Shown piece by piece: positions 1 through 11,500 of a stretch of 64,000 nucleotides of DNA. Made by a program: the position numbers and the translations under genes. Source of the stretch: Druceiella hillmani (lineage: Eukaryota > Arthropoda > Insecta > Lepidoptera > Hepialidae); contig JAYKKI010000037.1 of assembly GCA_039881145.1 (NCBI GenBank), positions 13,106,001 through 13,170,000 of the forward strand. The letters are read 5' to 3'. Under the pieces are notes generated by a model. It did no database searches. It was not told the DNA's origin and worked only from the letters and a program-made list of their open reading frames with translations. The first letter of the stretch is position 1. The number at the start of each line of letters is the position of its first letter.

Positions 1-43
1 AACAGTGGGCATTATGAATTTAGTCCTATAATATAATTATGCA

Positions 44-166
<123 letters not shown>

Positions 167-509
167 TATCAAAACGTTATAAGGGTAGGACGTGGGGGAG
201 ATATCAGTGCGTAGCACGGCCATTGCAGTTTTAGTAACCGAACCTTTTTTTTTTAGAACCTTCGACCTTATGTTACTGTTCGTTGCCTTTTCCGTGTCAA
301 ATTCGAACTATGGGATATCAGTGAATGTCCGAGCGTTAATTTAATTAAGGAAAGAGTAGGTTCAACACAAAAACATGACCTCAAGGCCAAAGAGTTATAT
401 GCACCGACGAAACCATTCTTTACAACAGACAGAATCTTTATGCGTGAATCCAAGAATGTCAACTTGTAAACATTCTTCTGCTCTTAGGTGTGTCCAGATC
501 CAGGTTGCA
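167..509. other. No gene recognised
   Basis: Unique-looking sequence between the microsatellite and the recognisable part of an IS630-type transposase. It may hold the scrambled N-terminal part of that transposase, but I cannot align it with confidence. Confidence 0.4.
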
Positions 510-1240
510 GTGAATTTTGCATGTCGGTATGAAATTTCATCCTTTTAAGATTCAATTGGTACAGAAATTGAAGCCAGCAGACTTTGATTCGAGGTTGAAT
601 TTTCAAATGAAATGTTCGACGTCTTCACTGGCTTCAATAACATTATCTTGTCCGATGAAGCTCATTTTTATGTTAACTTTTTCGTGAATAGACAAAACTA
701 CCGATACTGAGCTGCAGTAAATCACCAGAAGCCACTTCACTCACCAAAGATTACTGTTTGGGCTGGAATCGCAAGATGGAGCCTTTTTTCTTTGAAGACA
801 GTCGTGGCTGAACAGTAACCGTAAATTCAGAGCGGTACATGGCTATGCTGACAGATTTTTTGACACCAAAATTGCAAGAATCGCAAGGCTACAATAGGAA
901 TACTTGGTTTTAGCCGGTTGGATTATCGTGTCACACTTCCAATGAGAGTATGCGCATGGTAAAGGATATGTTCCTTAGAAAGTGATTTCACAGGTGACAT
1001 TGTGGCTCCCGAGGAGCCCTGATTTAAGTTCGCCAGATTTCTTTTTATTGGGCACCTTAAAAGCAAGGTGTGCTCCAATAATCCAATAACGTTGCGGCAA
1101 TTGCAGTTGAATATTCAATAAGAAATGGAATCAATTTCAAGAGATATTCTTATGAAAGTTTTTCACAATTTTCGTGCCTGGTTGGAAGAGTGTCGTAATC
1201 TCCAGGACGTCATCTTGATGATTTGATTTACAAAACATAA
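510..1240 (+). pseudogene. IS630/Tc1-mariner-type transposase remnant
   Basis: Conceptual translation across several frames gives the core of an IS630-type DDE transposase as found in many insect genomes. Recognisable pieces in order are KFHPFKIQLVQKLKPADFDS, then LSDEAHFYVN with the first catalytic Asp at 654-656, RQNYRY, KPLHSPKITVWAGI, TVNSERYMAMLTDFL, a decayed version of the usual 'FQQDGATAHTS' segment, a block matching SPDLSSPDFF in a shifted frame, and the C-terminal GRHLDDLIYKT with its stop at 1238-1240. Frameshifts (for example near 608) and stops (for example near 710) kill it. The family moves DNA by cut and paste at TA. The N-terminal DNA-binding part and the left TIR are not recognisable. 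A sequence near 1330-1350 (GGGCCACCTGTA) may be the right TIR. Confidence 0.8.
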
Positions 1241-2454
1241 AATTACATTTAAACGACTTTACATTGTAATAAATTAAACGCCTTTAAATGTAATAGTTTA
1301 TGTTCTTTAAATTTTCAAAAACGCATTGCTTTCTGGGCCACCTGTATTTATATATATTTTCCTCGACTAAATATTTTTCTTTTTCTGTTTTGCTATTGCA
1401 TCAATCTAAATTGTTTTTTCCACAAAATAAAAAGAGGAAATGAGCTTTTTAGTGCTTTTTACACATATCAAATTAAAGTACAATTGTTTGAACTGAGTCC
1501 TCTAAACTTACCTACCGCTTTTTGGCGATTTTGGCGAGGAATGAGTTGCAAAAAGCCGATTTTCATGAAGTAAATGTATGAAACCAATAAAAAGTGATCT
1601 CATTAAATTATAGATGAAGGTTTCATCTATTTTTCATATCAAAATTATTATACTACATATTCCCAGTGTTTAGAGTAAACTGGGATAAAATGGAGGTTTT
1701 TCGTCAAAAACATAAACACGCCCTTAAACGAAAAGTGATTAACAAAATGCCAAGATAGTGAAATAGTAGATTGCTCTTCTTCAATTGTGGGCCTACTGAA
1801 AACTACGGCCATAAAATAAAAAATATACTAGAGAAAGCGAGAAGTGCGTGATGATTTTATGAAAAGAACCTAATAACCTAGATGGGACAGTGAATCTGTA
1901 CCAAAAAAGGTTTGACATATTGTGGCGACTGCTGGTGCAATATGCTTTTATAATAGGTATGTTTTAAATATAAATAAATGCTGAAATTATAAATAAAACT
2001 ACTTTGCATGTTCTATGTTGCATTAATTTTTTTACGCCATTGTTAGTAACTATAATGTTAAAAATTTCAATAAATTAAAATTAACTTGACTTAAACATTT
2101 CGAGTAATTTTTGCATTGATTATCCTCACAAGGTAAAGTCTTAGTGTCGGTCACCATTTAACACTTGAGAATAATGTAATAAAGTCATAGTTCACGCAGT
2201 TATTGCAGCTATCTAAATTGCATGTCACAAATTCATTAGGAGCCCTCCCATCTGTTTGTTTAGTTGTTATTTAAATATGTAAAAAACCTATAATTAATCT
2301 GTTCTCATACACAAATTTCAATGTTATAAATTTCTTGTTTTCCTGATGATTGTTCTTTATTTCTTTATGAGCTTTAGTGCCAAGATTATGTGACATTTTA
2401 GCATTTGTTTTATCTTTTTGATTAAATTACTGAATAACTTATATGTAATTCTAG
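1241..2454. other. AT-rich sequence upstream of DCUN1D exon
   Basis: Presumed intron of the DCN1-like gene, ending in the acceptor ttctag at 2449-2454. Apart from the possible TIR of the preceding element I see no coding or RNA feature. Confidence 0.5.
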
Positions 2455-2662
2455 GACAAGGAACAACGTTCATTGGACGGAGGCACGGCGCGGGCGCTGC
2501 TGGCACTCCTTCTGCCACGATGGTCTTTGCGGGTCCCGCTTGCTACTTTCCTGGAACGGGAACGCCGCTACCGTGTTGTCAACCGCGATCAGTGGTGCAA
2601 CATCCTCGAGTTCTCACGCACAGTGCACTCACACCTTGCCAACTACGATACAGATGGAGCGT
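2455..2662 (+). CDS. DCUN1D5: DCN1-like protein (DCUN1D4/5 type), penultimate coding exon
   Basis: DCN1-like proteins are co-E3 factors that bind cullins and the NEDD8 E2 and promote cullin neddylation. This exon starts after a ttctag acceptor in phase 0 and ends with phase 1 before the donor gtatgt. It encodes about 69 residues of the PONY (potentiating neddylation) domain: DKEQRSLDGG, a helix rich in Ala and Leu, FLERERRYRVVNRDQWCNIL, EFSRTVHSHLANYDTDGA. The block V(V/M)N(R/K)DQWxNxLEFSRTVH followed by NYDxDGAW is typical of animal DCNL4/DCNL5 rather than DCNL1. It is strikingly GC-rich against its AT-rich surroundings, as expected of a conserved exon. Upstream exons (N-terminal PONY half) lie outside the window. 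The assignment rests on remembered family motifs; the choice between paralogues 4 and 5 is not secure. Confidence 0.9.
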
Positions 2663-4131
2663 GTATGTATATAATTTGTCCGTTATGACATGTCTTCACT
2701 ATTTGATTGGTCCACAAAATCACATGGGATTTGGTTATTCTACTCAAGTGATTGTGTAATAGTGTACCATCAAATGGTCCAATTATTAGGATCTCCCTTT
2801 TAGAAGTTTTCTAAATTACCCGAAACTTTGTTTCATAACGGTCATTGTATGTTTATGGTTGATATATGCAAAAAATTCTTTTCATATTTCTTAAAAAAAA
2901 TAACTGTGCGGTCGGGGGACACTCGTCAGGAACGAAGTTCCTTAAATAATTTTTTCAAAAAAAAAATGTGAACTAAGGATTTAAATCAATAAATTTTATT
3001 TAATATTTTAGGAAAAATAGTAATTTATAAAAAAAAATTAAATTTAAAATAGTGAATTGTAAATTACATATAAAAGGTACTTAAAATAAAAATATTTTAA
3101 TTTTAAAATGCTAAAATTTTAATTTTTAATTGAATTAAGTTTAAAATAAATTATTTAACATGAAATTTTATTATTCTAAAAATTTAATTTTTTTATTTCA
3201 TCAAACAATCTAAATAAAGTTTAATTAATTAATGAAAATAAATGAATATGCTGACAATTTATTGTAATTTATTAATTTGAAGTATTTAATAAATAATAAA
3301 TAGTGAAAATTTTTTGTAATTTATAAATTTTTAATATTTAGTAAATGATATAGCAATAATTTATAATGCAAATAAATACATACCAAATTTGAAACGGTCT
3401 GGCAGATGATTGGCTTACAATAGAAAGCCAGTAGAATAAAAAAAATAAGTTTAAATAATATTTATACGTGTTTAGAAGTGAGGTTATACAGCTGACCGCT
3501 CACAATGCTTGCTGCTCGAATATCCATACTCGCACGAACACACATACCTACAACCGTATATAATAGAAAGAGACAGAGAGAAAGAGAGGGAAAGGTCACC
3601 TGGAGAGGGCATAACGCTTTTTCCTTACTTGACAATTTCTGCCAGTTCGTTCTACTGTAAGCGTAAAAGAACTTTGTTCCAAAAAGTATGAGTTTTTTGT
3701 TATGTGCATTATACATATGTTTTATGAAGAATTGTAAATTGTGTAGTATGGTTATTATGTAATTGACAAATGTTTTAAGTTAAGATAGATATAAAGAATG
3801 ATCCATTATCAAATTTTAGAAAACAATGTAAAGTGTAGTGTATGTGTACGATCATGTCAAAGAATTATCATGATGATTAATACCAAAAATTTTGATAGAA
3901 ATAGTAGTTTAATTAAATGTTTAGTTATGCAGAATATTATTACAAAGTAATCGTAAATACTTAATTTTTGAGTAATCATTAAAATAATTTTTTTAAAACG
4001 AACCAATGTATAAAAATACACGAAATATAATAACATTTCACAGACAAAATACACTGAATACATATACAATTACATCACAATGCATCTGGGCTTCACACCG
4101 ATATCCAAAGATGGTTGTGCCTAATGCTAGT

Positions 4132-4146
4132 GCCGGCGAGGCCGGC
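4132..4146. repeat. GC-rich hairpin
   Basis: GCCGGC, a 3-base spacer and GCCGGC, followed by a run of T, inside AT-rich intron. It looks like a bacterial terminator but the context is a eukaryotic intron, so no such role is claimed. Confidence 0.4.
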
Positions 4147-5898
4147 TTTTTGCCGATATCACTGAGAAATAGTATTACAGAACATATCATACCTATTACA
4201 CAACATATTAGCAGAATTTATTCATCATAAATCTATCTATTACATCGTATATCAACAGTAATTACATCGCATATCAACAATAACAATGTTCCTTCAGCTA
4301 TGCCGCGGGGCTTATTAAATGACATTGCTTCAAGTAGAAATCTTTTGACGTCGTTTAATTTAAAAGTAATGTTTTCTTTCGCCACATATCATTTCTTTTG
4401 TGTCCAGATCATTTTGATTCTGTTTATCTTACAGTGATATGGACGACAATCTTAATATTTTATAGTGAACAGCTCTATAGGTCCTTAGAAGAAGATTCAC
4501 CATTTTAATTAGACTCGTACTTAAAAATATCACACATTTAACACAACGAATCTAACATTATAAAACACATAATAATATAATAAACTTAATATAATACAAA
4601 ATATTTTTATGAAACACTAAAAATTTAAAGAGCAACATCTCTGCTGACATCTCCCGCAACTATGCGGACATCTTCCACCATTACGTTGATAAGTGTTGCA
4701 AGCAAGCATTGAATAAATGTTGTATAAATAAGTTGCCATACGTGGGTATATAGAAAACAAAAAAATATAATTGATCTCCGAATCTAAATATCTTTGGACA
4801 AGAAGTGTGTCCCTTGTGAACATATAAATAATGAATGTCGCAAATAATTATACTAGCTGTGCGCTCAGATAAGATTTTTTAGTCCTACGTAAATTTATAT
4901 ATGGCCACTTCAATACAAGTGTTAGGTTTCGTGTTTGTGCAACAGACGGACAGATAGAATCATACGAACTCGCATTGGTTGTCCTCAAACCAAAGAGTAA
5001 TAAGTTAGTTTTACCAGATATACATATCCGAATGGAGAATAAAGTTTATTGTCTGGCAAAATTCATAAGCACAAATCGGCATTTTTATCTGATAAACTGA
5101 TGATTTTTTGAAAGTCGAACGAAAGTACGGTGTCAAAATAATATTATTAACTAAGTCTCAAGGTGTATTGACCATAAAAATGGTTATTACATTTCTTCTC
5201 TTTCTAATATCTGTTCAAATGTTTTTCAGATTATTCGAGTGGTATAAAAATTAATATAGGATGAAATAAATATTTAATTATTTGTCGAAAATTTTGAAAT
5301 GAGGTGAACATTACGTTTTCCGTAGCCATTGACATAAATATATTATTTTTTAAACTACTTGTAGGAAACACAAACGTAGATATATGTTTTCTTTTCAGAA
5401 TAATATTTCAATTATTATACTATTTTCTGCTTAGTACACTATGCCGCTCATAATGCGTTTTCTTTTTGTACGACTATTAAAATTCGTCATAAGGAATCAC
5501 TGCAAATGCACTATAATATATATAAATACAATCAAGACTGAGTTTCCGGGCTGAATTTGCGTAGGGTAATTCAATATTATATGGCCTGTTCGATGAAACG
5601 ACCAACCGAAAAATTTTACTGTCTGCTCTATGTGTCGTGAGCTAAGTTTGGTGAGCAATTGCTGCACAAACGTGTATGACGCTGTATACATTTTTTTTAT
5701 TGAAAAAAAAAATTAAAGTGTTTTTAAACTTCAAAGTTTCAATTTACCTCAGATTTTTTTAGTACGTTAATATTTGATGTTGCAATGTTAATATTTTTAA
5801 AATTTATTATGTTTTTACTGTTTTTTCGTTGAATATAATGTACCTACCTGTAAATACCTGTCGATAACATAACCACAAATCGAATAACAAATTCATAA

Positions 5899-6193
5899 AT
5901 GGCGCTAAATTTAGATTCCGGATTAATCTTTCCAGATTATGCTTACATATCTGATAATCTTAAAAATGACAGAGTTATTGAAGATATTTCAATGATATTT
6001 GAGGATCCAACGTCTGAATGGGTTCAAAAAGAACTACCACCAATTGGGCCTTTAACATAAAGATCTAATGAGGATGCTCACAAAAAGACCCACCTTCAAA
6101 GTACCGGGCTGATATGTACCCAGTTGTAGAACTGCTTACTAGCATTCGGAAACTGTCCAAGCAAATAGCAAAGGTACTCGCATCCCTAGATTA
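5899..6193 (+). pseudogene. Unidentified decayed ORF, left half, interrupted by mariner
   Basis: A frame from ATG at 5899 to TAA at 6058 gives 53 residues starting MALNLDSGLIFPDYAYISDN. In another frame from about 6081 reading continues as DPPSKYRADMYPVVELLTSI and RKLSKQIAKVLASLDY right up to the TA target of the mariner element at 6192-6193. The right half follows the mariner at 7334. I do not recognise the protein. The low-complexity basic and acidic right half suggests an old transposon or retrogene rather than a DCUN1D exon. Confidence 0.4.
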
Positions 6194-7331
6194 CGAGGTG
6201 TGTTTAAAAAGTATCGCCAATTTTGAATTTTTGCGGGTTACGTATATTCGAATTTCGATTTTTTTGTGACGTTATGTTGGTACTCATGTCTCTCACTTAA
6301 GCCGACAAGTTCGGCCATTTTGAATGTTCAGTTAATTGTTGACAGCTGCTTTGCTTGCACGTGTTTTGGCTCGTCTTCGATTTTTACCTATTCAAAAAAT
6401 GGAACAAAGAACCTGTATCAAATTTTGTGTGAAAAACGAAATTTAGTGCGCGGATGCATTCCGAATGTTGACATACGGAGAAGCTACCTTGGACCGAAGC
6501 AATGTTTATGGGTGGTATAAAATGTTCTCAGAAGGCCGAGAAGATGTGAACGACGAAGAGCGTGCCGGACGCCCGAGCACTTCAACAACAGACGAAAAAA
6601 TTGATGATGTGAAGAAAATGGTATTAGCCAATCGTCAAATCACCGTTAGAGAAGTTGCTGAGGACCTAGACATATCGATTGGCTCGTGCCATTCGATTTT
6701 TATCAATGATTTGGGCATGAGACAGGTCGCCGCGAAATTCGTACTATTCGTACATTGAAGATCGAAAAAAGCGCACCAAGTTCGGTCGAATGTGAAAGTT
6801 TTGCTTACAGTTTTCTTCAATTGCAGGGGCGTGGTGCATCATGAGTTCCTGCCACAGGGTAGAACGGTCAATAAGGAATATTACCTGCAAGTTATGCGCA
6901 ATTTGCGCGAAGCAATCCGCCAGAAACGCTGAGATTTGTGGAAGAACAAAAATTGGCTTTTGCACCACGATAACGCCCCTGCTCACACATCGTTGCTTGT
7001 GCACGACTTTTTGGCCAAAAATAATACACTAATGATGCCGCAGCCACCGTATTCCCCAAATCTGGCACCCTGTGACTTTCTTGTTCCCAAAACTGAAGAG
7101 GCCCATGAAAGGACGACGCTACGCTACGATTGACCAGATAAAGACGGCATCGAAGGAGGAGCTAAAGATAAAAAAAATGATTTTTTGAAGTGCTTCGAAG
7201 ATTGGAAAAAACGTTGGCACAAGTGTATATCTCATGGGGATTACTTTGAAGGAGACAAAATAGATATTCATGAATAAATAAATTATTTTTGAAAAAACAC
7301 AAAATTCGCGATACTTTTTGAACATACCTCG
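6194..7331 (+). mobile_element. Mariner element with both TIRs and TA target duplication
   Basis: The left end begins CGAGGTGTGTTTAAAAAGTA at 6194 and the right end, read inward from 7331, begins CGAGGTATGTTCAAAAAGTA. The match continues to about 32 bases with a few differences, and TA flanks both sides (6192-6193 and 7332-7333). The length of 1138 bp is a little short for a mariner because the transposase has an internal deletion. Confidence 0.92.
6399..7277 (+). pseudogene. Mariner transposase pseudogene
   Basis: Starts MEQRTCIKFCVKNEI at 6399. Helix-turn-helix regions are clear: MLTYGEATLDRSNVYGWYKM, then GRPSTSTTDEKIDDVKKM, ITVREVAEDLDISIGSCHSI and LGMRQVAAKFV. After this, reading jumps (with frameshift near 6755) to RSNVKVLLTVFFNCRGVVHH, so the stretch that normally carries the first catalytic Asp is gone. 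The second catalytic Asp is intact in LLHHDNAPAHTSLLVHDFLA, and the third lies in PPYSPNLAPCDF, where the usual D of 'SPDLAP' is N and the D of 'CDF' remains. The C-terminus reads FLKCFEDWKKRWHKCI and ends at 7275-7277. Stops and frameshifts make it inactive. It is of the type annotated as SETMAR-like in insects. Confidence 0.92.
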
Positions 7332-7333
7332 TA

Positions 7334-7545
7334 TATTAGTGAAAAAAAGGAAAGAGAAAGTAAAAATAATAAGATCATGAAGAAAGATCTTAATATTAAA
7401 AAGCAAAAAATGAAATGACATTCAAGTTCTGAGGAAGAAGAAACGATAGAATTAGCCGGTGAAAAAAGTAACAAAATATGCAAAGGAAGATGAAAAATGA
7501 CCTGGAAATTAAGTGGCCATCTTATCCTTATATGAGCGGCCAACT
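7334..7545 (+). pseudogene. Unidentified decayed ORF, right half after mariner
   Basis: Reading ISEKKERESKNNKIMKKDLN and IKKQKMK, a stop, then HSSSEEEETIELAGEKSNKI. If the mariner and one TA are left out, the frame of 6081-6193 continues directly into this segment for about 30 further codons. A basic stretch followed by an acidic one is seen at the ends of many transposon proteins, but the family is not recognised. Confidence 0.35.
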
Positions 7546-8864
7546 TATAACGGATATTAACATTAAAGCTTTTTTAATGTTTTTGTATAATGTAAATATT
7601 TCTAATATTAAGAATAATCATCGAAAACATACATCGAAATAAGAGTAAAAGCTCAGTTATTATAAAAACATTATCCTAAAGTACGTACACAATATGTAGG
7701 CTACAATGGAAAATATTTTAGTACCAACACTTACTTACCTCAAGAGAAAATGAGATATGTCACAATGTTTGTTTAATTATCTATATGCCATAACTATATC
7801 TGTATATAAGGTAATCAACTCTAGAAATATAGCAGCGTAAACTGACACATTGTAGCTATCTCACTCTAACGCCTTATAAAGTTAATGAATAGCATATACT
7901 GTCTAGATTTTTACGTCGAGATTTTGATTATTTTCACAAAATGTTGGAAATACCTGACTATTTCGCAAAAAAAATGGATTACCATATAAAATTTTAGAAT
8001 TCGTATCAATAAAATAATGGTGTAATACTCATTATTATAACATTTTTCATAATGAATCTTTCTGAATTTAATATTTTGATTATGTATATACTTTAATAAT
8101 ATTCCGGGAATAATGCAATGAATTTTATAAATAGTCGTCAGCTGATCGAATATTATATTTGTGCCAATCATATTTTAACTGTCAAATTAGATTGTAAACA
8201 TTCCATCTTAAAATTGAATGGATTATAATACAAAAACATATATTTCCAAATACCAATTTTTTTCTCGTATTTCTTATTCTTATGTTTGCAATATACCTCC
8301 ACTAACAGGTAGTTTGCTCAATAGTATATGTAGTTAATAAAAGCGGGAAGTTATATATGCTGATTCACCTAATAATATTCCACTTAAATTCCCTCATTGC
8401 AATTACAGACTGCAGTCTGACATTCTACTGTAGCGGTAAGAACCTAGTTTATTTGCAAAGATTGTCCGTAAACAATTTGAATATTTAAAGAAACTTGAAT
8501 ACAATAATTCACTCAGTTCACAGTTCATCAATTCACAGAAATTACCATATTTGAATACAACAGAAATTACAATGGACAGTATATCTTTAAAAACGTATCT
8601 TTTCTAAATATGTAACACATTTTAAATTCCTAATCGCTGTATTTCTCAAATGGATTACAAAAGTCACGAATAATATGACGGAATAACCAGCGAACATATT
8701 TTGCAATATGTTTGTCGATATTATTATCCAACTCTTCACAGTTAAGATATGCCATTTTATATAAAAATTGTTACAAAAATTTGAATTAATTTATCACTAC
8801 AATTTTGGCGACATGCATTATGTAATATTGCTCCTTCTCTTACTTAGATTTTGACAGATCTATA

Positions 8865-10064
8865 AAGGAGGTCCAAAAGTATGTGGAACAGAAGGGTTGC
8901 AAGTTAAATAATATAATGAAAATATTTTTCTTTTTCAATATAATCTCCCTTAAGTTCAATACACATTTATTGGATCTTGAAAATAACTTTAATATCCATC
9001 AAAAAAATATTTTTTCTTTTTGCCCTAAAAATGAACTGAAATTACCTTCTTCACCTCATTATCATCCTTAAATTTTCTTCCTCAGAGTTCTTTTTTCAAG
9101 TTTAGGAACAAGTAAAAATCCCTGGAAGCTAGTTCGGGATTATAGAGTGGGTGTGAACGAGTTTGTGAACAGCATCCATCGCAACTTTGCTTTTGTGAAC
9201 TGGCACATTATGTTGCAAAAGCAACACACCCTTAACCAGTTTTCCCCATCTGTTTTTCTTCATAGCTTCCTTCAGTTTATCCAATATGGTAACGTACTCT
9301 CCAATGATAGTGGTACCTTTTTCTTTATAGTCTATCAATAAAATCGCTTCACAATCCCATCTTTCCGTTTTCTTAAACTTCTTAGGGCGCGGAGTGCTCT
9401 TTTTGTGCCATTGCATCGACTCTTGCTTGGACTCAGGCTCAATGTGATGAACCCAAGCTTCTTCTTCAGTTACAATTCTCTCCAAAATCATTGTACGTTC
9501 ATTAGCACACAGCTTCAAAAACTCCTTAGGACACCTCGATTTGTTGCTTTTGTGGCGGTGTAAGCATTCTCGGAACCCATCATGTACTGACTTTAGAAAT
9601 GCCAAGATAGTTGTGTAGAATTCTCAAAATTATTCTATCTGATACACCAACTAACGCCAAAAGTTGTTTCTTCTTCAGGTGAGCATCTACCAATACAAGT
9701 TTTTCGAATTTTTCGCCAATATCCGAGATGGTGGCCACAAACGGCCATCTTTGGCAGGGGTTGTCTTCAATCAATTCTCAACCTTATTTAAATAGACCAT
9801 GCCACTTGTAAACCATAGTTTTACCAGGGCAACGATCTCCGTGAATAACTCCCATCTCACATGCTTTGAGAAGTTTTTCCTTGCTTGGTAAGAAATTTAA
9901 TCACAGTGTATAGTTCGATTTGCTCCATGTTCGTAGTTTACTTATAGATTTACTTCTCTAAGGGAAGATATTCATTAACAATATTCATTAATTAGCAAGG
10001 TACCAAGAAAGAATGTATTCCCCCTCTCTTCCCCTTCATTCTGTAGATTTTTGGACTCCCCTCG
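8865..10064 (-). mobile_element. Second mariner element
   Basis: The left end has AAGGAGGTCCAAAAGTATGT from 8865 and the right end read inward from 10064 has GAGGGGAGTCCAAAAATCTA. The shared core is GGAGTCCAAAAgT, and the two ends stay similar into ...GAA(C/T)AGAAGG-type sequence. TA is at 8863-8864 and 10065-10066. The length of about 1.2 kb fits a mariner. It encodes the transposase remnant at 8905-9928 on the - strand. Confidence 0.8.
8905..9928 (-). pseudogene. Mariner transposase pseudogene
   Basis: Reading on the - strand from MEQIELYTVIKFLTKQGKTS at 9928, with a stop soon after (SQSM*DG). The HTH part continues as KLVLVDAHLKKKQLLALVGV and RIILRILHNYLGISKVST. The catalytic part, open from about 9605 to 9129, shows RIVTEEEAWVHHIEPES, QWHKKSTPRPKKFKK, LLIDYKEKGTTIIGEY and LLQHNVPVHKSKVAMDAVHK. 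The last catalytic region decays after HSIIPN. The usual first Asp (in TxDETW) reads Glu and the Asp of 'LHDNAP' reads His, so both catalytic residues are lost in addition to stops. The sequence is most like the mellifera-type mariners with the 'HHYEPESK' motif, as is the copy at 28085-28880. Confidence 0.88.
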
Positions 10065-11184
10065 TAAGTGTCAAATAGTCTAACGCATAGCATCGCAAAG
10101 CATTATCCGTCATTTATGAATAGTCTTTAATAAATTCAGTCCACGATAATCCAAACATTCTTTTCCACTACCACATTTCTAGGACTCTATTTTTGTCTCT
10201 CGCATTCCCTTAGTATCCACGTCTGCTGCGGGGTAGAAGAAAATGGGAAACACAAATGTTCAAATGAGTAGGTTTTCATTGTATTTGTGATGTTACATTC
10301 CTCCATATCTTCCTCAGTTTGTCTATGGCAGATCTAGTAATTATCATACTCCTTTTGATTTCATCAGTGCATGCCTTTCTGTTTCCAAATCTGTTATTAA
10401 ATTTTCTTAGATGTTACTGGTAATCATCTAAATACCTGTTTGGAAAGAAGTCTCAGTTAAAGTTACCGATATAAATGAGATATAAAAATTACATTTGCGA
10501 AAAAAGTAAATGTCTTTCAATACAAAAGAATGTTCTATTAGTTAACACTTTAAAGAAAATCCTTAAACTGCTATTATTCAATGTATAAACTCCATATGCT
10601 CTAGACCATTGAACCAGTTATGTTTGTTTATAACTTGAACAATATTAAATGCCTTTCTGACAAAATGTAAGTTTAAAAAAAATTACTTTCTAGTAAGTTT
10701 AAAAATGAAGAAAAGTGTAGACGTGTGAACAGTTAGTGAAATAAACTTTCTCTGTGTTGTAAGGCAAAATAAACAAAACTTAAACTAGATAAATGGGCAT
10801 GGCTTGACACAACAATAAAATATTTTTTAAAATTTTTTCAGATTCTGCAAATATAACGCATATTAATTGTGAATAGATAAAGAGATGCTTTCAAAGTAAA
10901 ATTTTTTAGCATTCACCGTGCACTTCAAGTTTAAAGTTTTGTCCTCTATCCACAAATAGCAAGATCATTGAATCATAATGAATTCATGGAATCATAATGA
11001 AAAGAAGTAATATATTTGTTATCAATCTGTGTTACTGTTTCAAAAAACATGGAAAATAATAGCAATTAGCTTTATACGTTGGAAATCAATTATACTGAAT
11101 GGATTTGCAAAATTTTTTACTGTTGAGTTTTTAAGGTCAAAAATAAAATAAGATTACCTTAAGAAAATCAGTGCTAATGTTTTT

Positions 11185-11500
11185 AGGGTTCCATACCTCA
11201 AAAGGAAAAAAAAGTATCGTTATCGGATCACTTCGTTGTCCATCTGTCTCTCTGTGTTTCAAGACAGTTTTTCTCAGGAACGCATGGATATATCAAGTAA
11301 AATTAATTCAAATTAAATTCAAATTAATTCATGTCTACATGGTCCTTGGAGCTGTAAAAAATCAAGCTTCTCAGTCAACACAATAAAACCCTAAAAGTAC
11401 AGCCATATATGTTGCATTTTTGATACTCAAATAAATCAAAACCTGTAGGGTACTTCCCGTTGACATAAAGTCATGAAATTTGGCAAGAAAGCAAGGCCTT
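11185..11500 (+). repeat. Dispersed repeat with 'AGGGTTCCATACCTCAAAAGG' type head
   Basis: Begins AGGGTTCCATACCTC, AAAAGGAAAA, then GGATCACTTCGTTGTCCATC and TGTCTCTCTGTG, followed by TCTCAGGAACGCATGGA, GGTCCTTGGAGCTGTAAAAA and GTAGGGTACTTCCCGTTGAC. Other copies in this window share the head: 13690-13770 (inside a Helitron), 44035-44130, 61890-61980 and 63980-64000. This pattern is known to me as a common interspersed repeat in insect (notably lepidopteran) intergenic DNA. Confidence 0.7.

Noticed and set aside
2418..2759. 113-codon + strand frame starting MIKLLNNLYV
   Set aside because: Out-of-frame shadow of the DCN1-like exon; the real frame is fixed by the family motif and by splice phases.
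4132..4155. GC hairpin followed by T run, like an intrinsic terminator
   Set aside because: Eukaryotic intron context; no bacterial gene nearby.
7119..7543. 100- and 86-codon frames on the - strand
   Set aside because: Antisense shadows of the mariner transposase and the acidic ORF tail.
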